64,000 nt of DNA from UBA2965 sp036526135 (GCA_036526135.1 DATCZA010000008.1:1-64000), one strand, 5' to 3'; shown: positions 8,878-17,914, numbered from the stretch's first letter. A program made the numbers and translations. Notes: generated from the letters alone by a model not told the origin.

Positions 8878-9285
8878 TCAGGACAGTATCGACTGCCACT
8901 CCTGCAGGTCGGTCGCCGGGCTCGAGAGTAACTGGACACCCACCTGGTGGCCGCTGTCGGCGTTCGGGGTCGGCCCAGCCGAACACCAGCAAACCTGTCC
9001 CGAGAGGAACATCTTTCCAGGGCGCGTGCGTGTATCCAACCAGATGTCGACCATCGCGCCGATCGGAATTGGCCGCTCCGCAACAAAAGCAATCCCCTGG
9101 GGCGAACAGTCAACTGTGGTGCATCGAAGAGTCGCACCTCCGAGGCTGTTTCCGTCAACTTGCTCCGAGAGCACGACCTGCGCGAACAACCGTTCAGAGC
9201 TCTGCTGCCTGGCGGACCCTCTCCGGTTGGTGAAGCTCGCTCTAGCCGACGGATCGGCATAGGACTCCACGGCTTTTATTTTCAT
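8878..9285 (-). CDS. PilZ-domain protein (putative c-di-GMP binder)
   Basis: The 135-residue cytosolic protein shows the PilZ barrel with the second motif D-x-S-x-x-G (VDCSPQGIAF), the strand GAMVDIWL, and the closing strands LSGQVCWC and HQVGVQLL. An R-x-x-x-R run is present (RRGSAR) but lies further upstream of the first strand than usual, so c-di-GMP binding is uncertain. No partner gene is adjacent. Confidence 0.75.
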   Translation of the reverse strand: MKIKAVESYADPSARASFTNRRGSARQQSSERLFAQVVLSEQVDGNSLGGATLRCTTVDCSPQGIAFVAERPIPIGAMVDIWLDTRTRPGKMFLSGQVCWCSAGPTPNADSGHQVGVQLLSSPATDLQEWQSILS

Positions 9286-9464
9286 GGCGTCTTTTTATTC
9301 TGCCAATGTTATTTCGCGGCCATCCTAGCCTGACAACTCACCCTTCCTGAATGAGCGCAATCCCCCGCCAGCAGAAACGTTCCGCTGACTTGTTTTTAAT
9401 CATACACCCCAGAACGCGTTTTGAAACCATCAGGAAAACTACCTAATTATCCGTAATGGCGCGG

Positions 9465-10739
9465 TCAAGCCTTGTCGAAACGAAGTCTCACCTGAATGGG
9501 TATCCGCTGAATCACGGTGGGCACATAGGGGATCGGCTCATTGTCTGCTCGTCGTATGTTGGTCAGCCGACGCAGCAATTCCTGAACTGCCACCTGACCT
9601 TCCAGCCGAGCGAGCGGCGCACCCGGACAGAAGTGTACTCCGAGACCAAAGCCTAGGTGCGGGTGCGGACAGTCGCGGCCCATCATGAACGTCTCGGGAT
9701 CATCGAAATAGGCTTCGTCATGATTGGCGGCGCCGTAGACCACCATCACCTTGGAGCCCTTTGGCACGGGAGTGCCCGCAATGGACGTGTTCTGCAGCGC
9801 AATTCGGAACACCCCGGGGACCGGGGTGTCGTAACGCAACACCTCCTCGATGAAAGCCTTGCTCAGCGAGGGATCGTCACGCAGCGCACGCTCTAGGTCG
9901 GGCCGATCCAGCAGCACCAGCATGGCGTTGGTCATGAGCTCGGGCGTGTTGGCATCACCCCCCGCGCCGTAAAGCAGCGAGATCATGCTGACCAGCGATT
10001 CCAGAGGAACCGGCGCTCCATCCTCGAACGTGGCCCGGGCAAGCTCGCTCATGATGTCGTCACGCGGCCGCTCCCGTCGCTCATTGATGGCATCGACAAA
10101 ATAGTCGCGCAGAAAAGTGTCTTCGGTCAGGCTTGCCTGGGTGGTGCGCTGCTGAAAGCCCTCCAGGGGTTTTTCCGCGGCCCTGGCCATCAACGCGAGC
10201 CGGTCCTCGAAGTGACGGCGAAACCGCGGCTGATCCTGCTCGGGCAAGCCAATCAGCTCGCCGACCACCAGCCGTGGCAGCATGTGCGCGAACCCGAACA
10301 CGAACTCCACTTCGCCGAGATCGACGAAGGTGTCGATGATCTCGTTCGTCAGTTGGCGGATGCGCGGCTCGAGGTCGCGGACGCGGCTGGTCGTGAAGAA
10401 TCGGTTCACCAGCTTTCGGTGACGGGTGTGGTCAGGCGGATCGTTGGAGAGAATCTTGTCGCTGTGCGGGTTGGCATCCCGCCACTGGGCGATCTCATCG
10501 AGCGGGCAAGGCAGCGGCACGTAGGGCGCGTTCGCTACCAGGACGCTCGAGAACACTTCCGGCTGGCGGTTGACTTCACGGATGGCGTCAAGAGAACCAA
10601 CGAGAAACGTGTCGTAATCCGCCTCGCGGACTACACCCCCCTCCTCGCGCAGCCGGCGAAAGAAAGGATAGGGATTCTGCAGAACCTCATCATTGAGCTT
10701 GAGAAAGTGGTAGTCGGCTACAGATCTTGCATCGCTCAC
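9465..10739 (-). CDS. Cytochrome P450
   Basis: The 424-residue soluble bacterial P450 has the heme-ligand loop FGLGVHFCPG with Cys371, the ExxR pair at about 299-302 (EVLR), and a PERF-type segment. The I-helix motif is AGGDAN (259-264), so the usual Thr of AGxDT is Ala263. The GTG start at 10739 overlaps the TGA of the preceding hydrolase gene, so the two are coupled. No ferredoxin or ferredoxin reductase is adjacent. Substrate is unknown; a hydrolase partner suggests stepwise breakdown of an ester or lactone. Confidence 0.95.
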   Translation of the reverse strand: MSDARSVADYHFLKLNDEVLQNPYPFFRRLREEGGVVREADYDTFLVGSLDAIREVNRQPEVFSSVLVANAPYVPLPCPLDEIAQWRDANPHSDKILSNDPPDHTRHRKLVNRFFTTSRVRDLEPRIRQLTNEIIDTFVDLGEVEFVFGFAHMLPRLVVGELIGLPEQDQPRFRRHFEDRLALMARAAEKPLEGFQQRTTQASLTEDTFLRDYFVDAINERRERPRDDIMSELARATFEDGAPVPLESLVSMISLLYGAGGDANTPELMTNAMLVLLDRPDLERALRDDPSLSKAFIEEVLRYDTPVPGVFRIALQNTSIAGTPVPKGSKVMVVYGAANHDEAYFDDPETFMMGRDCPHPHLGFGLGVHFCPGAPLARLEGQVAVQELLRRLTNIRRADNEPIPYVPTVIQRIPIQVRLRFDKA

Positions 10740-11554
10740 GGCTCGTCCCTTAACTCACTCCAGTCGTTTTGGAGCCATCCCACAATAAACGGATAGGCGG
10801 TCTTGTCCTGAATCAGGAACATGTGGCCGCCATCGAAAAGCTCGAACCGGCTTCCGGCAATCTGCCGGTGCAGGGCTTCCATGTTGGCAACGGGCGCGAT
10901 GCCGTCCCTCCTGCCGCCGGCCAGAAGAACGGGAACGTCGAGTCGGGGCAGACGATCGTACGTGTCATGCCCCTTGCGGGCCCGGAGCTGCTTGGCCGCG
11001 CCCTGCTCGTCTCTGTCCGGGCGTCGCGCAGCCATCGTCAGCTCCACCAGCCTCTCCCAGCGTTCCGGGTTCGCTGCAACCCACTCGTCGTCGTGACGCA
11101 GATCGGAGATCCGGAGATGGGCTTCGGCTCTCTCCCGGGGAGGCAGCGCCTGAAGCTCATGGAGCGGGTAAGAGGATCCCCCAGCGCCTCCCGACGACGT
11201 GCACGCGAGAATCAGGCGGTCGACACGGTCCGGATGACGAAGCGCGAACTCCTGCGCGACCATGCCGCCGAACGAAACGCCGACCACGGGAACCGCATCG
11301 AGCCGCAGCGCGTCCAGCAATGCGGCCGCGTCGTCGGCATATTGCGCCATGGTGTACTCTCCCGGCGGCTTGCCGGTCTGGCCGAGCCCTCTCTGGTCGT
11401 AGGCGATCATGTCGAAGGCCCGGGCCAACGGGGTATCGAACTGATTCGGCCGGGCGCGCAGGTCGCCGTGGCTCCCGCTGATGAACAGCAGCGGCGCGCC
11501 ATCGCCCCGACGCTCGAAGTAGAGGTCGATCCCGTTGGCTATGGTGATTGGCAT
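10736..11554 (-). CDS. Alpha/beta-fold hydrolase
   Basis: I chose the ATG at 11554 (MPITIANGIDLYF), which has GAGGG 5 nt upstream, over a GTG at 11575. The 272-residue product has the nucleophile elbow GVSFGG (Ser94), an N-terminal oxyanion region LLFISGSHG, and a C-terminal GGHMF that carries the catalytic His. It resembles BioH/3-oxoadipate enol-lactonase-type esterases. It is the first gene of a two-gene unit with the P450. A tRNA-Ala gene lies 100 bp upstream on the same strand. Confidence 0.85.
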   Translation of the reverse strand: MPITIANGIDLYFERRGDGAPLLFISGSHGDLRARPNQFDTPLARAFDMIAYDQRGLGQTGKPPGEYTMAQYADDAAALLDALRLDAVPVVGVSFGGMVAQEFALRHPDRVDRLILACTSSGGAGGSSYPLHELQALPPRERAEAHLRISDLRHDDEWVAANPERWERLVELTMAARRPDRDEQGAAKQLRARKGHDTYDRLPRLDVPVLLAGGRRDGIAPVANMEALHRQIAGSRFELFDGGHMFLIQDKTAYPFIVGWLQNDWSELRDEP

Positions 11555-11655
11555 GCTGGCCCTCGGCGCTGACACGTTCGTTTATATGCCAAGCGCCGCA
11601 TCAAGGCCACCGGTCAGGAAAGGGGGGGTCTCCAACCTCAAGTCATTGATTTAAT

Positions 11656-11731
<76 letters not shown>

Positions 11732-11890
11732 ACGATGCCGTCTCGGCCGAGACGGGAGGAGGGAGCGGATGGTAAGAACCCGGCGATCCGGAGTCAACAT
11801 GTCACCCTGGCCGAGCCGGTCGCAGAATCCCTAGATGCATCCCATCGATTCCCCGCCTATGGTTGGGTCCTGCTCCAGGAAGCAGGGAAC

Positions 11891-13126
11891 ATGACCAAGA
11901 ACGAGGCAGGCCGACCAGAACTCAAACGTGCGTTGAACCTGCCAATGCTCACGCTCTACGGGTTGGGCACGACCATCGGCGCAGGAATCTACGCTCTGCT
12001 TGGCGAGATTGCTGGCACCGCCGGTTACGGGGCGCCCTTCTCCTTCCTGATCGCATCGCTTTTGGCGGCCTTCACCGCGTGTTCGTTTGCGGAGCTGGCC
12101 GCGCGATTCCCGCGTGCCGCCGGCGCGGCGCTTTACGTGCAGAAGGGCCTGGGAACCGAACGCCTTTCCACCGTGGTTGGGCTGCTCGTCGTCGCCTCGG
12201 GACTGGTTTCCTCTGCCGCGCTGGTGAACGGCTTTCAAGGCTATCTGCAGGAATTCGTAGAGCTCGACCGGACCATCGCCATCCCGGCAATCTGCGCCGC
12301 GCTTGCCGCCATTGCGGCCTACGGAATCGTGCAGTCGGTGACCGTCGCAGCGGCGATAACCGTCGTGGAGATCGGCGGCCTGATTCTGGTCATCGCCGTG
12401 GGCGCCGACAACTTCGCTGCGCTGCCCGAGCGCTGGCCACTGATGTTGCCGGGCACGGCCACCACTTCGTGGGTAGGCGTCCTCATGGGCGTCAGCCTCG
12501 CGTTCTACGCGTTCATCGGCTTCGAGGACATGGTCGATCTCGCCGAGGAGGTCAAGAACGTCAGGCTCAACATGCCGCGCGGCATATTATTGACCCTGGG
12601 CATCACCACCGTGCTCTACTTCGTGCTCATGATCTCGGCCCTCCTCGCCCTGACGCCCGAGGAGCTGGCCGCCAGCAGCGCCCCCATGGCCAGGCTCTTC
12701 GAGGCCGGCACCGGAAACACCTCCATGCTCATCAGCGTCATCGCGCTGTTCGCCATCATCAACGGCGCCCTGATCCAGCTCGTGATGGTCTCCCGCGTTC
12801 TGTACGGGCTGGGTTCTCGCCGCAAGCTGCCTCAGTGGTTCGCACGCGTGAACCCGAAGACGCGCACACCCCTGGTGGCAACCCTCACCGCTGCCGGCGT
12901 GCTTTTCGTGCTCGCTCTGTCCGGCCATCTGGCAGCCCTCGCCAAGACAACGTCGCTGCTCATGCTGACGATCTTCATGCTGGTGAATCTGGCGTTGTGG
13001 CGTATCAAAAGCACAGAGGCGCAGGCGCCCGACGACCTGCCCACGTTTCCGCGCATCGTCCCGGCAATGGGTGCGCTGCTCAGCGGCTTGTTCGTGTTGC
13101 GGGAGCTGTCTACCCGGCTCTTCTGA
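11891..13126 (+). CDS. APC-family amino-acid permease
   Basis: The start at 11891 (MTKNEAGRPELKRAL) has a purine-rich ribosome site and removes a long unlikely N-terminal extension. The 411-residue product has about 12 membrane segments. The first helix contains the family signature TTIGAGIYALLG with its unwound GxG; FIGFEDMVDLAEEVKN follows helix 6 as in APC-type amino-acid/polyamine transporters. Substrate is not determinable. It converges on gltX with a short 39-bp gap; no terminator stands out there. Confidence 0.9.
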   Translation: MTKNEAGRPELKRALNLPMLTLYGLGTTIGAGIYALLGEIAGTAGYGAPFSFLIASLLAAFTACSFAELAARFPRAAGAALYVQKGLGTERLSTVVGLLVVASGLVSSAALVNGFQGYLQEFVELDRTIAIPAICAALAAIAAYGIVQSVTVAAAITVVEIGGLILVIAVGADNFAALPERWPLMLPGTATTSWVGVLMGVSLAFYAFIGFEDMVDLAEEVKNVRLNMPRGILLTLGITTVLYFVLMISALLALTPEELAASSAPMARLFEAGTGNTSMLISVIALFAIINGALIQLVMVSRVLYGLGSRRKLPQWFARVNPKTRTPLVATLTAAGVLFVLALSGHLAALAKTTSLLMLTIFMLVNLALWRIKSTEAQAPDDLPTFPRIVPAMGALLSGLFVLRELSTRLF

Positions 13127-13165
13127 CTGCCGGTGAGATCATCACTTGCAGATCACGACGGCCGG

Positions 13166-14653
13166 TCATGGGCGCGTCGAGAGATACTCCTGGTAGCGCT
13201 TCTCCAGCCGTTTCGACTCTTTCCTGGAGACGCCGAGAACGGCAAGCGCGTCGCGGATCCGCATGCGGGTGACATCCGGGCCCAGAAACACCAGGGAATC
13301 GAACAACGGCAGCGACACCTCACGACCGGAAACAGCCACGAAGAGCGGGAAGAGGAACTCGCGTATCTTCAGACTCAGACCATCGGCGAGCGCCTTGCAC
13401 CTTGCAAACAGGTCATCGCGCTCCCAGCGGCGCATGGCGTCGAACTCGCGAAGGGCGTGATCGAGAACCAGCACGACCTGCTCGCGAGAAAGCGTCTTGT
13501 GCTCGAAGTCCGTCGCTTCGACGCTTCGGCGGTCGCCTAGCAGGTAGTCGACCTGCCCGACCAGGTCGGAGAGCCGTTCCGTGCGCTCCTGCACGAGAGG
13601 AACCAGCGCAGAAAGCGCTTGCTTGTTCAGCATCCAATCGGAGATCCGCTGCATGAAGTCGTCCGGGCTGAGCGCCCGCAGGTACTGACCGTTCAGCCAG
13701 GAGAGCTTTTCCAGGTCGAAGACGGGGCCGCCCAGATGAATGCCGCCGAGCTCGAAGTCGTCGGCCATGTCCTGGGGTCCAAAGAGTTCCCGTTCGTCAG
13801 GCATGGACCATCCCATCATGCCGAGGTAGTTCACCAGGGCCTCAGGGAGGATTCCGATCCGCCGGTAGTAATTGACGCTGGTGGGGTTCTTGCGTTTCGA
13901 CAGCTTGCTCTGGTCCGGATTACGCAGCAGCGGCAGGTGACACAGAACGGGCATTTCCCAGCCGAAATACTCAAACAGCAGCTGGTGCTTGGGAACGGAG
14001 TTGATCCACTCCTCGCCGCGCAAAATATGGGTTATCTCCATGAGCCGGTCGTCCACGACCACCGCCAGGTGGTAGGTGGGGTACCCGTCATGCTTGATGA
14101 GCACCTGCATGTCGACCTGTGCCCAGGGTATCTCGATGGTGCCGCGCAGCGCATCGTCGAAGCGGCATGTCCCTTCGGACGGGACCTTCATCCGAATTAC
14201 ATGCTCTTCGCCCGCACCCAGCCTGGCCCTGACTTCCGCCTCGCCAAGCGAGAGACAGAGACCGTCGTAGCGCGGGTTCTCTCCGGCTTCCCGCTGCTGC
14301 CGGCGCATCTCATCGAGGCGCTCGCTGGAGCAGAAGCAATGAAACGCGTTGCCGTCTGCCACCAGCTTTTGCGCGTGCTCCTGATAGATATGCTTGCGTG
14401 CGCTTTGCCGGTAAGGGCCGTGAGGACCTCCCACGTCGGGCCCCTCGGACCACTCCAGACCGAGCCAGCGCAGGGAGTCGAGGATCATCTGCTCCGACTC
14501 GGGCGTGCTGCGGGCCACGTCGGTATCCTCGATCCTCAGGATGAACTCGCCGCCCTGGCTCCTGGCAAAGACCCAGTTAAACAGCGCCATGTACGCCGTG
14601 CCGACATGAGGGTCACCGGTCGGGGATGGAGCAACTCGGGTGCGAACAGTCAT
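13166..14653 (-). CDS. gltX: Glutamate--tRNA ligase
   Basis: The 495-residue class I synthetase has the HIGH-type motif in PSPTGDPHVG near the N terminus and the KMSKS-type motif KLSKRK. It charges tRNA-Glu with glutamate in the cytosol. The ATG at 14653 is preferred over an in-frame TTG at 14662. There is no Shine-Dalgarno; instead a perfect TATAAT lies 9 nt upstream, which suggests a very short leader or leaderless transcript. The tRNA-Ala(GGC) near gltX recalls the arrangement in pseudomonads, but a permease gene lies between them here. Confidence 0.97.
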   Translation of the reverse strand: MTVRTRVAPSPTGDPHVGTAYMALFNWVFARSQGGEFILRIEDTDVARSTPESEQMILDSLRWLGLEWSEGPDVGGPHGPYRQSARKHIYQEHAQKLVADGNAFHCFCSSERLDEMRRQQREAGENPRYDGLCLSLGEAEVRARLGAGEEHVIRMKVPSEGTCRFDDALRGTIEIPWAQVDMQVLIKHDGYPTYHLAVVVDDRLMEITHILRGEEWINSVPKHQLLFEYFGWEMPVLCHLPLLRNPDQSKLSKRKNPTSVNYYRRIGILPEALVNYLGMMGWSMPDERELFGPQDMADDFELGGIHLGGPVFDLEKLSWLNGQYLRALSPDDFMQRISDWMLNKQALSALVPLVQERTERLSDLVGQVDYLLGDRRSVEATDFEHKTLSREQVVLVLDHALREFDAMRRWERDDLFARCKALADGLSLKIREFLFPLFVAVSGREVSLPLFDSLVFLGPDVTRMRIRDALAVLGVSRKESKRLEKRYQEYLSTRP

Positions 14654-14662
14654 GGGCCGCAA

Positions 14663-14668
14663 ATTATA
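14663..14668 (-). promoter_or_regulatory. Likely -10 box of gltX (TATAAT)
   Basis: A consensus TATAAT sits 9 nt before the gltX ATG. A start site 5-9 nt downstream would leave a leader of 0-4 nt. No good -35 hexamer lies 16-18 nt upstream (CGCGTT at 17 nt), so the call rests on the -10 box alone. Confidence 0.45.
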
Positions 14669-14734
14669 CGGGCCGGCAGTCGGCGAACGCGAGCAGCGCG
14701 AGCCTAACCGGGCCCTGGATCGAACCTCTGAGTA

Positions 14735-15649
14735 TTACCCGGCCAGCGGCTGGCGGACAGGCTGGAGCGCGAGGCTCGGCTCCTCATCGGGGTCGAGCGT
14801 GACGATCTCCCAGGCGTCCTCGTTGTGCAGCAGCGCCTGAGCGAGCCGATGATTCAGAGCGTGCCCGGATTTGTAACCTCGGAAGTGCGCCAGTAGCGGC
14901 CGACCCATCAGGTAGAGGTCGCCGATGGCGTCGAGAAGCTTGTGCTTGGCAAACTCGTCCTCGTATCGCAGCCCGTCCTCGTTGAGGATTTCGAAGTCCC
15001 CGATTCCAACCGCGTTCTCGAGGCTCGAGCCAAGGCAGCGGTTGATCGTCTGCGCCTGCTCGAGATCTTTCACCAGTCCGAAGGATCGCGCGCGGCTCAC
15101 CTCCTCGAGGTAGCACGCTTCGTTGTGCAGAAAGTGGGCGCGCTTGGGGTATCGGTTGAACACCGGATGGTCGGCCACAAACGTGTACTCGGCCTCGAAA
15201 CCCTGGAACGGCGTGAGGCTCGCGGTGGCATCACCGTCGCTGACTGTGATCTCCCGTGTTACCCGCAGGAACTGCTTTCGCGAGAACTGCTGCCGAACGC
15301 CCACGGAATTGATGAGGTAAACGAACGGTGCCGCGCTGCCGTCCATGATCGGCACTTCAGCGCCCGACAGCTCGACGACGAGGTTGTCTATGCCGAGTCC
15401 CCAAAGGGCCGACATCAGGTGCTCGACCGTGGACACCTCGGTACCGTTCTCGCCTATCGACGTCGATAGGGTCGTGTCGCAGACGTTGTCGACGGTGGCA
15501 CGCACGGTTGCGTTCCCCGCGTCGGCGCGAACGAAGAGGACTCCCGTATTCTCCCCGGCAGGGCGTAGCGTCATACGGACTGTTTCCCCCGAATGGACAC
15601 CAGTACCGATCGCATGTACGGCTTTGCGAATCGTTCTCTGTCTCAGCAT
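14735..15649 (-). CDS. lpxC: UDP-3-O-acyl-N-acetylglucosamine deacetylase
   Basis: I set the start at the ATG at 15649 (MLRQRTIRKAV), giving 304 residues, the usual LpxC length. It catalyses the committed step of lipid A synthesis, removing acetate from UDP-3-O-acyl-GlcNAc with a catalytic Zn. The Zn/catalytic residues are visible: EH in STVEHLMSAL, H and D in KHKLLDAIGD, and the general-base His in SGHALNHRL. The family's MDGSAAPF motif is present. The gene is not next to ftsZ as in the usual cell-division cluster; it stands alone between gltX and an AT-rich leader. A second copy elsewhere is possible. Confidence 0.97.
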   Translation of the reverse strand: MLRQRTIRKAVHAIGTGVHSGETVRMTLRPAGENTGVLFVRADAGNATVRATVDNVCDTTLSTSIGENGTEVSTVEHLMSALWGLGIDNLVVELSGAEVPIMDGSAAPFVYLINSVGVRQQFSRKQFLRVTREITVSDGDATASLTPFQGFEAEYTFVADHPVFNRYPKRAHFLHNEACYLEEVSRARSFGLVKDLEQAQTINRCLGSSLENAVGIGDFEILNEDGLRYEDEFAKHKLLDAIGDLYLMGRPLLAHFRGYKSGHALNHRLAQALLHNEDAWEIVTLDPDEEPSLALQPVRQPLAG

Positions 15650-15967
15650 TGAAGGGTTTCTTCTATCAATTTCAGCAACTTGGGGCGGAACTATACACTC
15701 GATGGAGGAAAAAATGAAGATAAAATGGAGGGAAATATGGAGAAATATGAAGCAGGTCAAAGCGCGCCAATCTGGAAAAAATGATGTTTTTCAGAGGATT
15801 ACAGACCGCCCGATCAATCGGCTCTGATGGGCTTGTCAGACAGCTGTCGCCACGCTGCGCCGGCGCTCGCTGCTCAGGGATATGAATGCGCGAGGCAGCG
15901 CCCCCAGACCGTCGCCAACGATCCTTCCGCTGGCATTGGAAAGGCGCGCTGGCTAAGCTTGCGGCCC
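15650..15967. other. AT-rich intergenic region between lpxC and dusA
   Basis: This 318-bp divergent gap must hold the lpxC promoter and leader. Its lpxC-proximal half (about 15690-15800) is strikingly AT- and purine-rich on the plus strand, unlike the GC-rich surroundings. ATG trinucleotides recur at 15702, 15714, 15725, 15737 and 15747, at 10-12 bp spacing. On the lpxC strand a TTGACC (plus 15754-15759) could be a -35 element. A 41-codon plus-strand frame (15702-15827) has no ribosome site and I do not call it. Confidence 0.6.
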
Positions 15968-16954
15968 ATGAAAACGGCCAATTCGCCAGCATTCCGCAAG
16001 CTGTGCGTTGCGCCCATGATGGCGTGGACGGACCCGCATTGCCGATACCTGCTGCGCCTGTGCAGCCCGAACGCGCGGCTGTTCACGGAGATGGTCACCA
16101 CCGGCGCGCTGCTGAACGGGCCCCGGCGAGAGCTGCTCGCCTTTGACCCTGAGGAGCATCCGGTGGCCATTCAGCTCGGCGGCTGCGAGCCGGCGGATCT
16201 TGCCCGGGCTGCCGCGATTGCCCAGACCGCCGGGTTCGACGAGATCAACCTAAATCTCGGCTGCCCTTCACCCAGGGTGAGCAAGGGCCGCTTCGGCGCG
16301 TGCCTGATGCGGGAACCCGAGCTCGCCGCCGCCTGCATCGGGGCCATGCGCGACGCCTGCAGGCTGCCCGTCACCGCGAAGATCCGGCTGGGGGTGGACG
16401 ACCACGACTCCGACGCCCTGCTCCATGATTTCGTTGCGCGGCTCGTCGAGGCCGGTTGCCACGCGTTGTACCTGCACGCCCGCAAGGCTTACTTGAGTGG
16501 CCTTTCGCCCGCGCAGAACCGGGACATTCCCCCGCTGCAGCCGGAGCGCGCGTACGGCCTCAAGAGGCAGTTCGCCGAGCTGCCGATCATTCTCAACGGG
16601 GGCATATCCCGCGAGGAAGAGGCCGCGGAGCATCTTCGACACGTCGACGGAGTCATGATCGGTCGGGCCGCTTATCACGACCCCATGTTTCTGTCGCGGC
16701 TGGATGCCAGGCTGTCAGGCCGCGCTCCGGTGCCTCTGGAAGCCGTGGTCACCGGCTACCTGGCCTACATGGACCGACAACTCCTTCGAGGCACGCGTCT
16801 GCACGACATGACACGCCACATGCTGGGCCTGTTCAAAGGCGTCCCCGGCGCCAGACGTTACCGCCGGCTGCTGAGCGACTCGGCGCGGCTGAAGGCGAAC
16901 GATCTGAACCTCGTCCACGAAGCGATCGCGGCGACCACGGCACAGGCAGCATGA
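15968..16954 (+). CDS. dusA: tRNA-dihydrouridine(20/20a) synthase
   Basis: The ATG at 15968 (MKTANSPAFRKL) gives 328 residues, normal for DusA; the upstream frame is non-homologous. FMN-dependent reduction of U20/U20a in tRNA is the family reaction. The catalytic Cys lies in NLNLGCPSPRV, and the phosphate-binding IILNGGI and VMIGRAAYHDP are present near the C terminus. The N-terminal APMMAWTD is characteristic. There is no clear Shine-Dalgarno; the 13 nt around the start match those of gltX. Confidence 0.95.
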   Translation: MKTANSPAFRKLCVAPMMAWTDPHCRYLLRLCSPNARLFTEMVTTGALLNGPRRELLAFDPEEHPVAIQLGGCEPADLARAAAIAQTAGFDEINLNLGCPSPRVSKGRFGACLMREPELAAACIGAMRDACRLPVTAKIRLGVDDHDSDALLHDFVARLVEAGCHALYLHARKAYLSGLSPAQNRDIPPLQPERAYGLKRQFAELPIILNGGISREEEAAEHLRHVDGVMIGRAAYHDPMFLSRLDARLSGRAPVPLEAVVTGYLAYMDRQLLRGTRLHDMTRHMLGLFKGVPGARRYRRLLSDSARLKANDLNLVHEAIAATTAQAA

Positions 16955-16973
16955 CTCCCATGGAGACCGCCTG

Positions 16974-17426
16974 ATGCTCAGCCAGCTGCTCGCTCGGCTC
17001 AAGGAACCGCTGGCGAATTCGGAAGCCGAAACGGCGGCGCTGCTACCCCTGGCCGCAGCCGTTTTGTACCTGGAAGTCGCCTGGGCCGATCACGACATCG
17101 CCGATGAGGAAATGCAGCTGATCCGCCGAACGCTCTCGGAGCAGTTCGACCTCACGGCCGAAGAGGTGGACGTGATCGTGAGCGAATCCAAAGAGCAGCA
17201 CGACGCCAGCGTGGGGCTGTACCGATTCACCCGCACCATCACCGAGGCGTGGGACGAGGAAACCAGGTTTCAGCTCGTCGTCCGGCTCTGGGGTCTGGCA
17301 CTGTCAGACGACGAGCTGCACAGCTTCGAAGAGCACACTATCCGCAAGATCGCCGAGCTGCTGTATGTCAGCCATAGCCGCTTTATCGAGGCCAAGCTCA
17401 TCGCGAAGCGCGACGCCGCTCCATAA
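16974..17426 (+). CDS. TerB-like protein
   Basis: The 150-residue helical cytosolic protein matches the TerB-type fold: acidic helices with AWADHDIADEEMQLI near residue 38 and a second repeat-like ALSDDELHSFEE at about 115. TerB proteins are metal-binding helical bundles, often of unknown role outside the ter operon; no other ter gene is here. It follows dusA by 19 bp and is probably co-transcribed. Its 3' end overlaps the convergent STAS gene by 29 bp. Confidence 0.75.
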   Translation: MLSQLLARLKEPLANSEAETAALLPLAAAVLYLEVAWADHDIADEEMQLIRRTLSEQFDLTAEEVDVIVSESKEQHDASVGLYRFTRTITEAWDEETRFQLVVRLWGLALSDDELHSFEEHTIRKIAELLYVSHSRFIEAKLIAKRDAAP

Positions 17427-17913
17427 CGGGCTGCTCTTCGGCTTCGAGAGCGGCGACAAGGTCCTGAAACGTCTCGCGATTGGATTCGTTCATCGACATC
17501 AGTGTCCGGTGAGCTTCGATGACTCGCTCACGCATGTCTTCTTCAGTGGTCACCAACTCGGGGAGCTCGCCCAACTGGGACGTGCGCTCCAGAGGGACCT
17601 CCACGATATGGAAGACATCTTCGAATCCCATCGAGAGCAGGATCCGCGTGATGTCCGGACGGGTCGAAATCAATGTCGGGACGTAGTCGAAGTGCCGCTT
17701 GGCCAGGATAGAGAGCTTGGCGAGCAAACCGAGCGAGGTGCTGTCGATGCTCTCGGTACCCGACAGATCCACCACCACGGATTTGAAATTGACGTCGCTG
17801 AACATCCGGTCGAGGAACCGGTCGGCGGCCGTGTACAACGTCAGCCGGACGTCTCCCTCGAAGAGGATGACGTACACACCATCCTGGCAGCCAACCAGAA
17901 TGCGACCCGCCAC
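17398..17913 (-). CDS. STAS-domain anti-sigma-factor antagonist (HsbA-like)
   Basis: The 171-residue protein has an N-terminal STAS domain of about 105 residues. It contains VVVDLSGTESIDSTSLGLL, where Ser58 is in the position that is phosphorylated in SpoIIAA/HsbA proteins. A charged helical tail of about 60 residues follows. Its GTG start lies 1 nt after the stop of the SpoIIE-type phosphatase gene, so the two form a partner-switch pair: the phosphatase would dephosphorylate this protein to release an anti-sigma or other target. The kinase partner is not in the window. Confidence 0.85.
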   Translation of the reverse strand: MAGRILVGCQDGVYVILFEGDVRLTLYTAADRFLDRMFSDVNFKSVVVDLSGTESIDSTSLGLLAKLSILAKRHFDYVPTLISTRPDITRILLSMGFEDVFHIVEVPLERTSQLGELPELVTTEEDMRERVIEAHRTLMSMNESNRETFQDLVAALEAEEQPVMERRRASR

Positions 17914-17914
17914 C

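Noticed and set aside
13127..13165. Possible terminator between the convergent APC permease and gltX
   Set aside because: I could not find a stable stem followed by a T-run, so no terminator is called.
15702..15827. 41-codon plus-strand frame in the lpxC leader
   Set aside because: No ribosome site and a composition that follows the purine run; more likely leader DNA than a gene.
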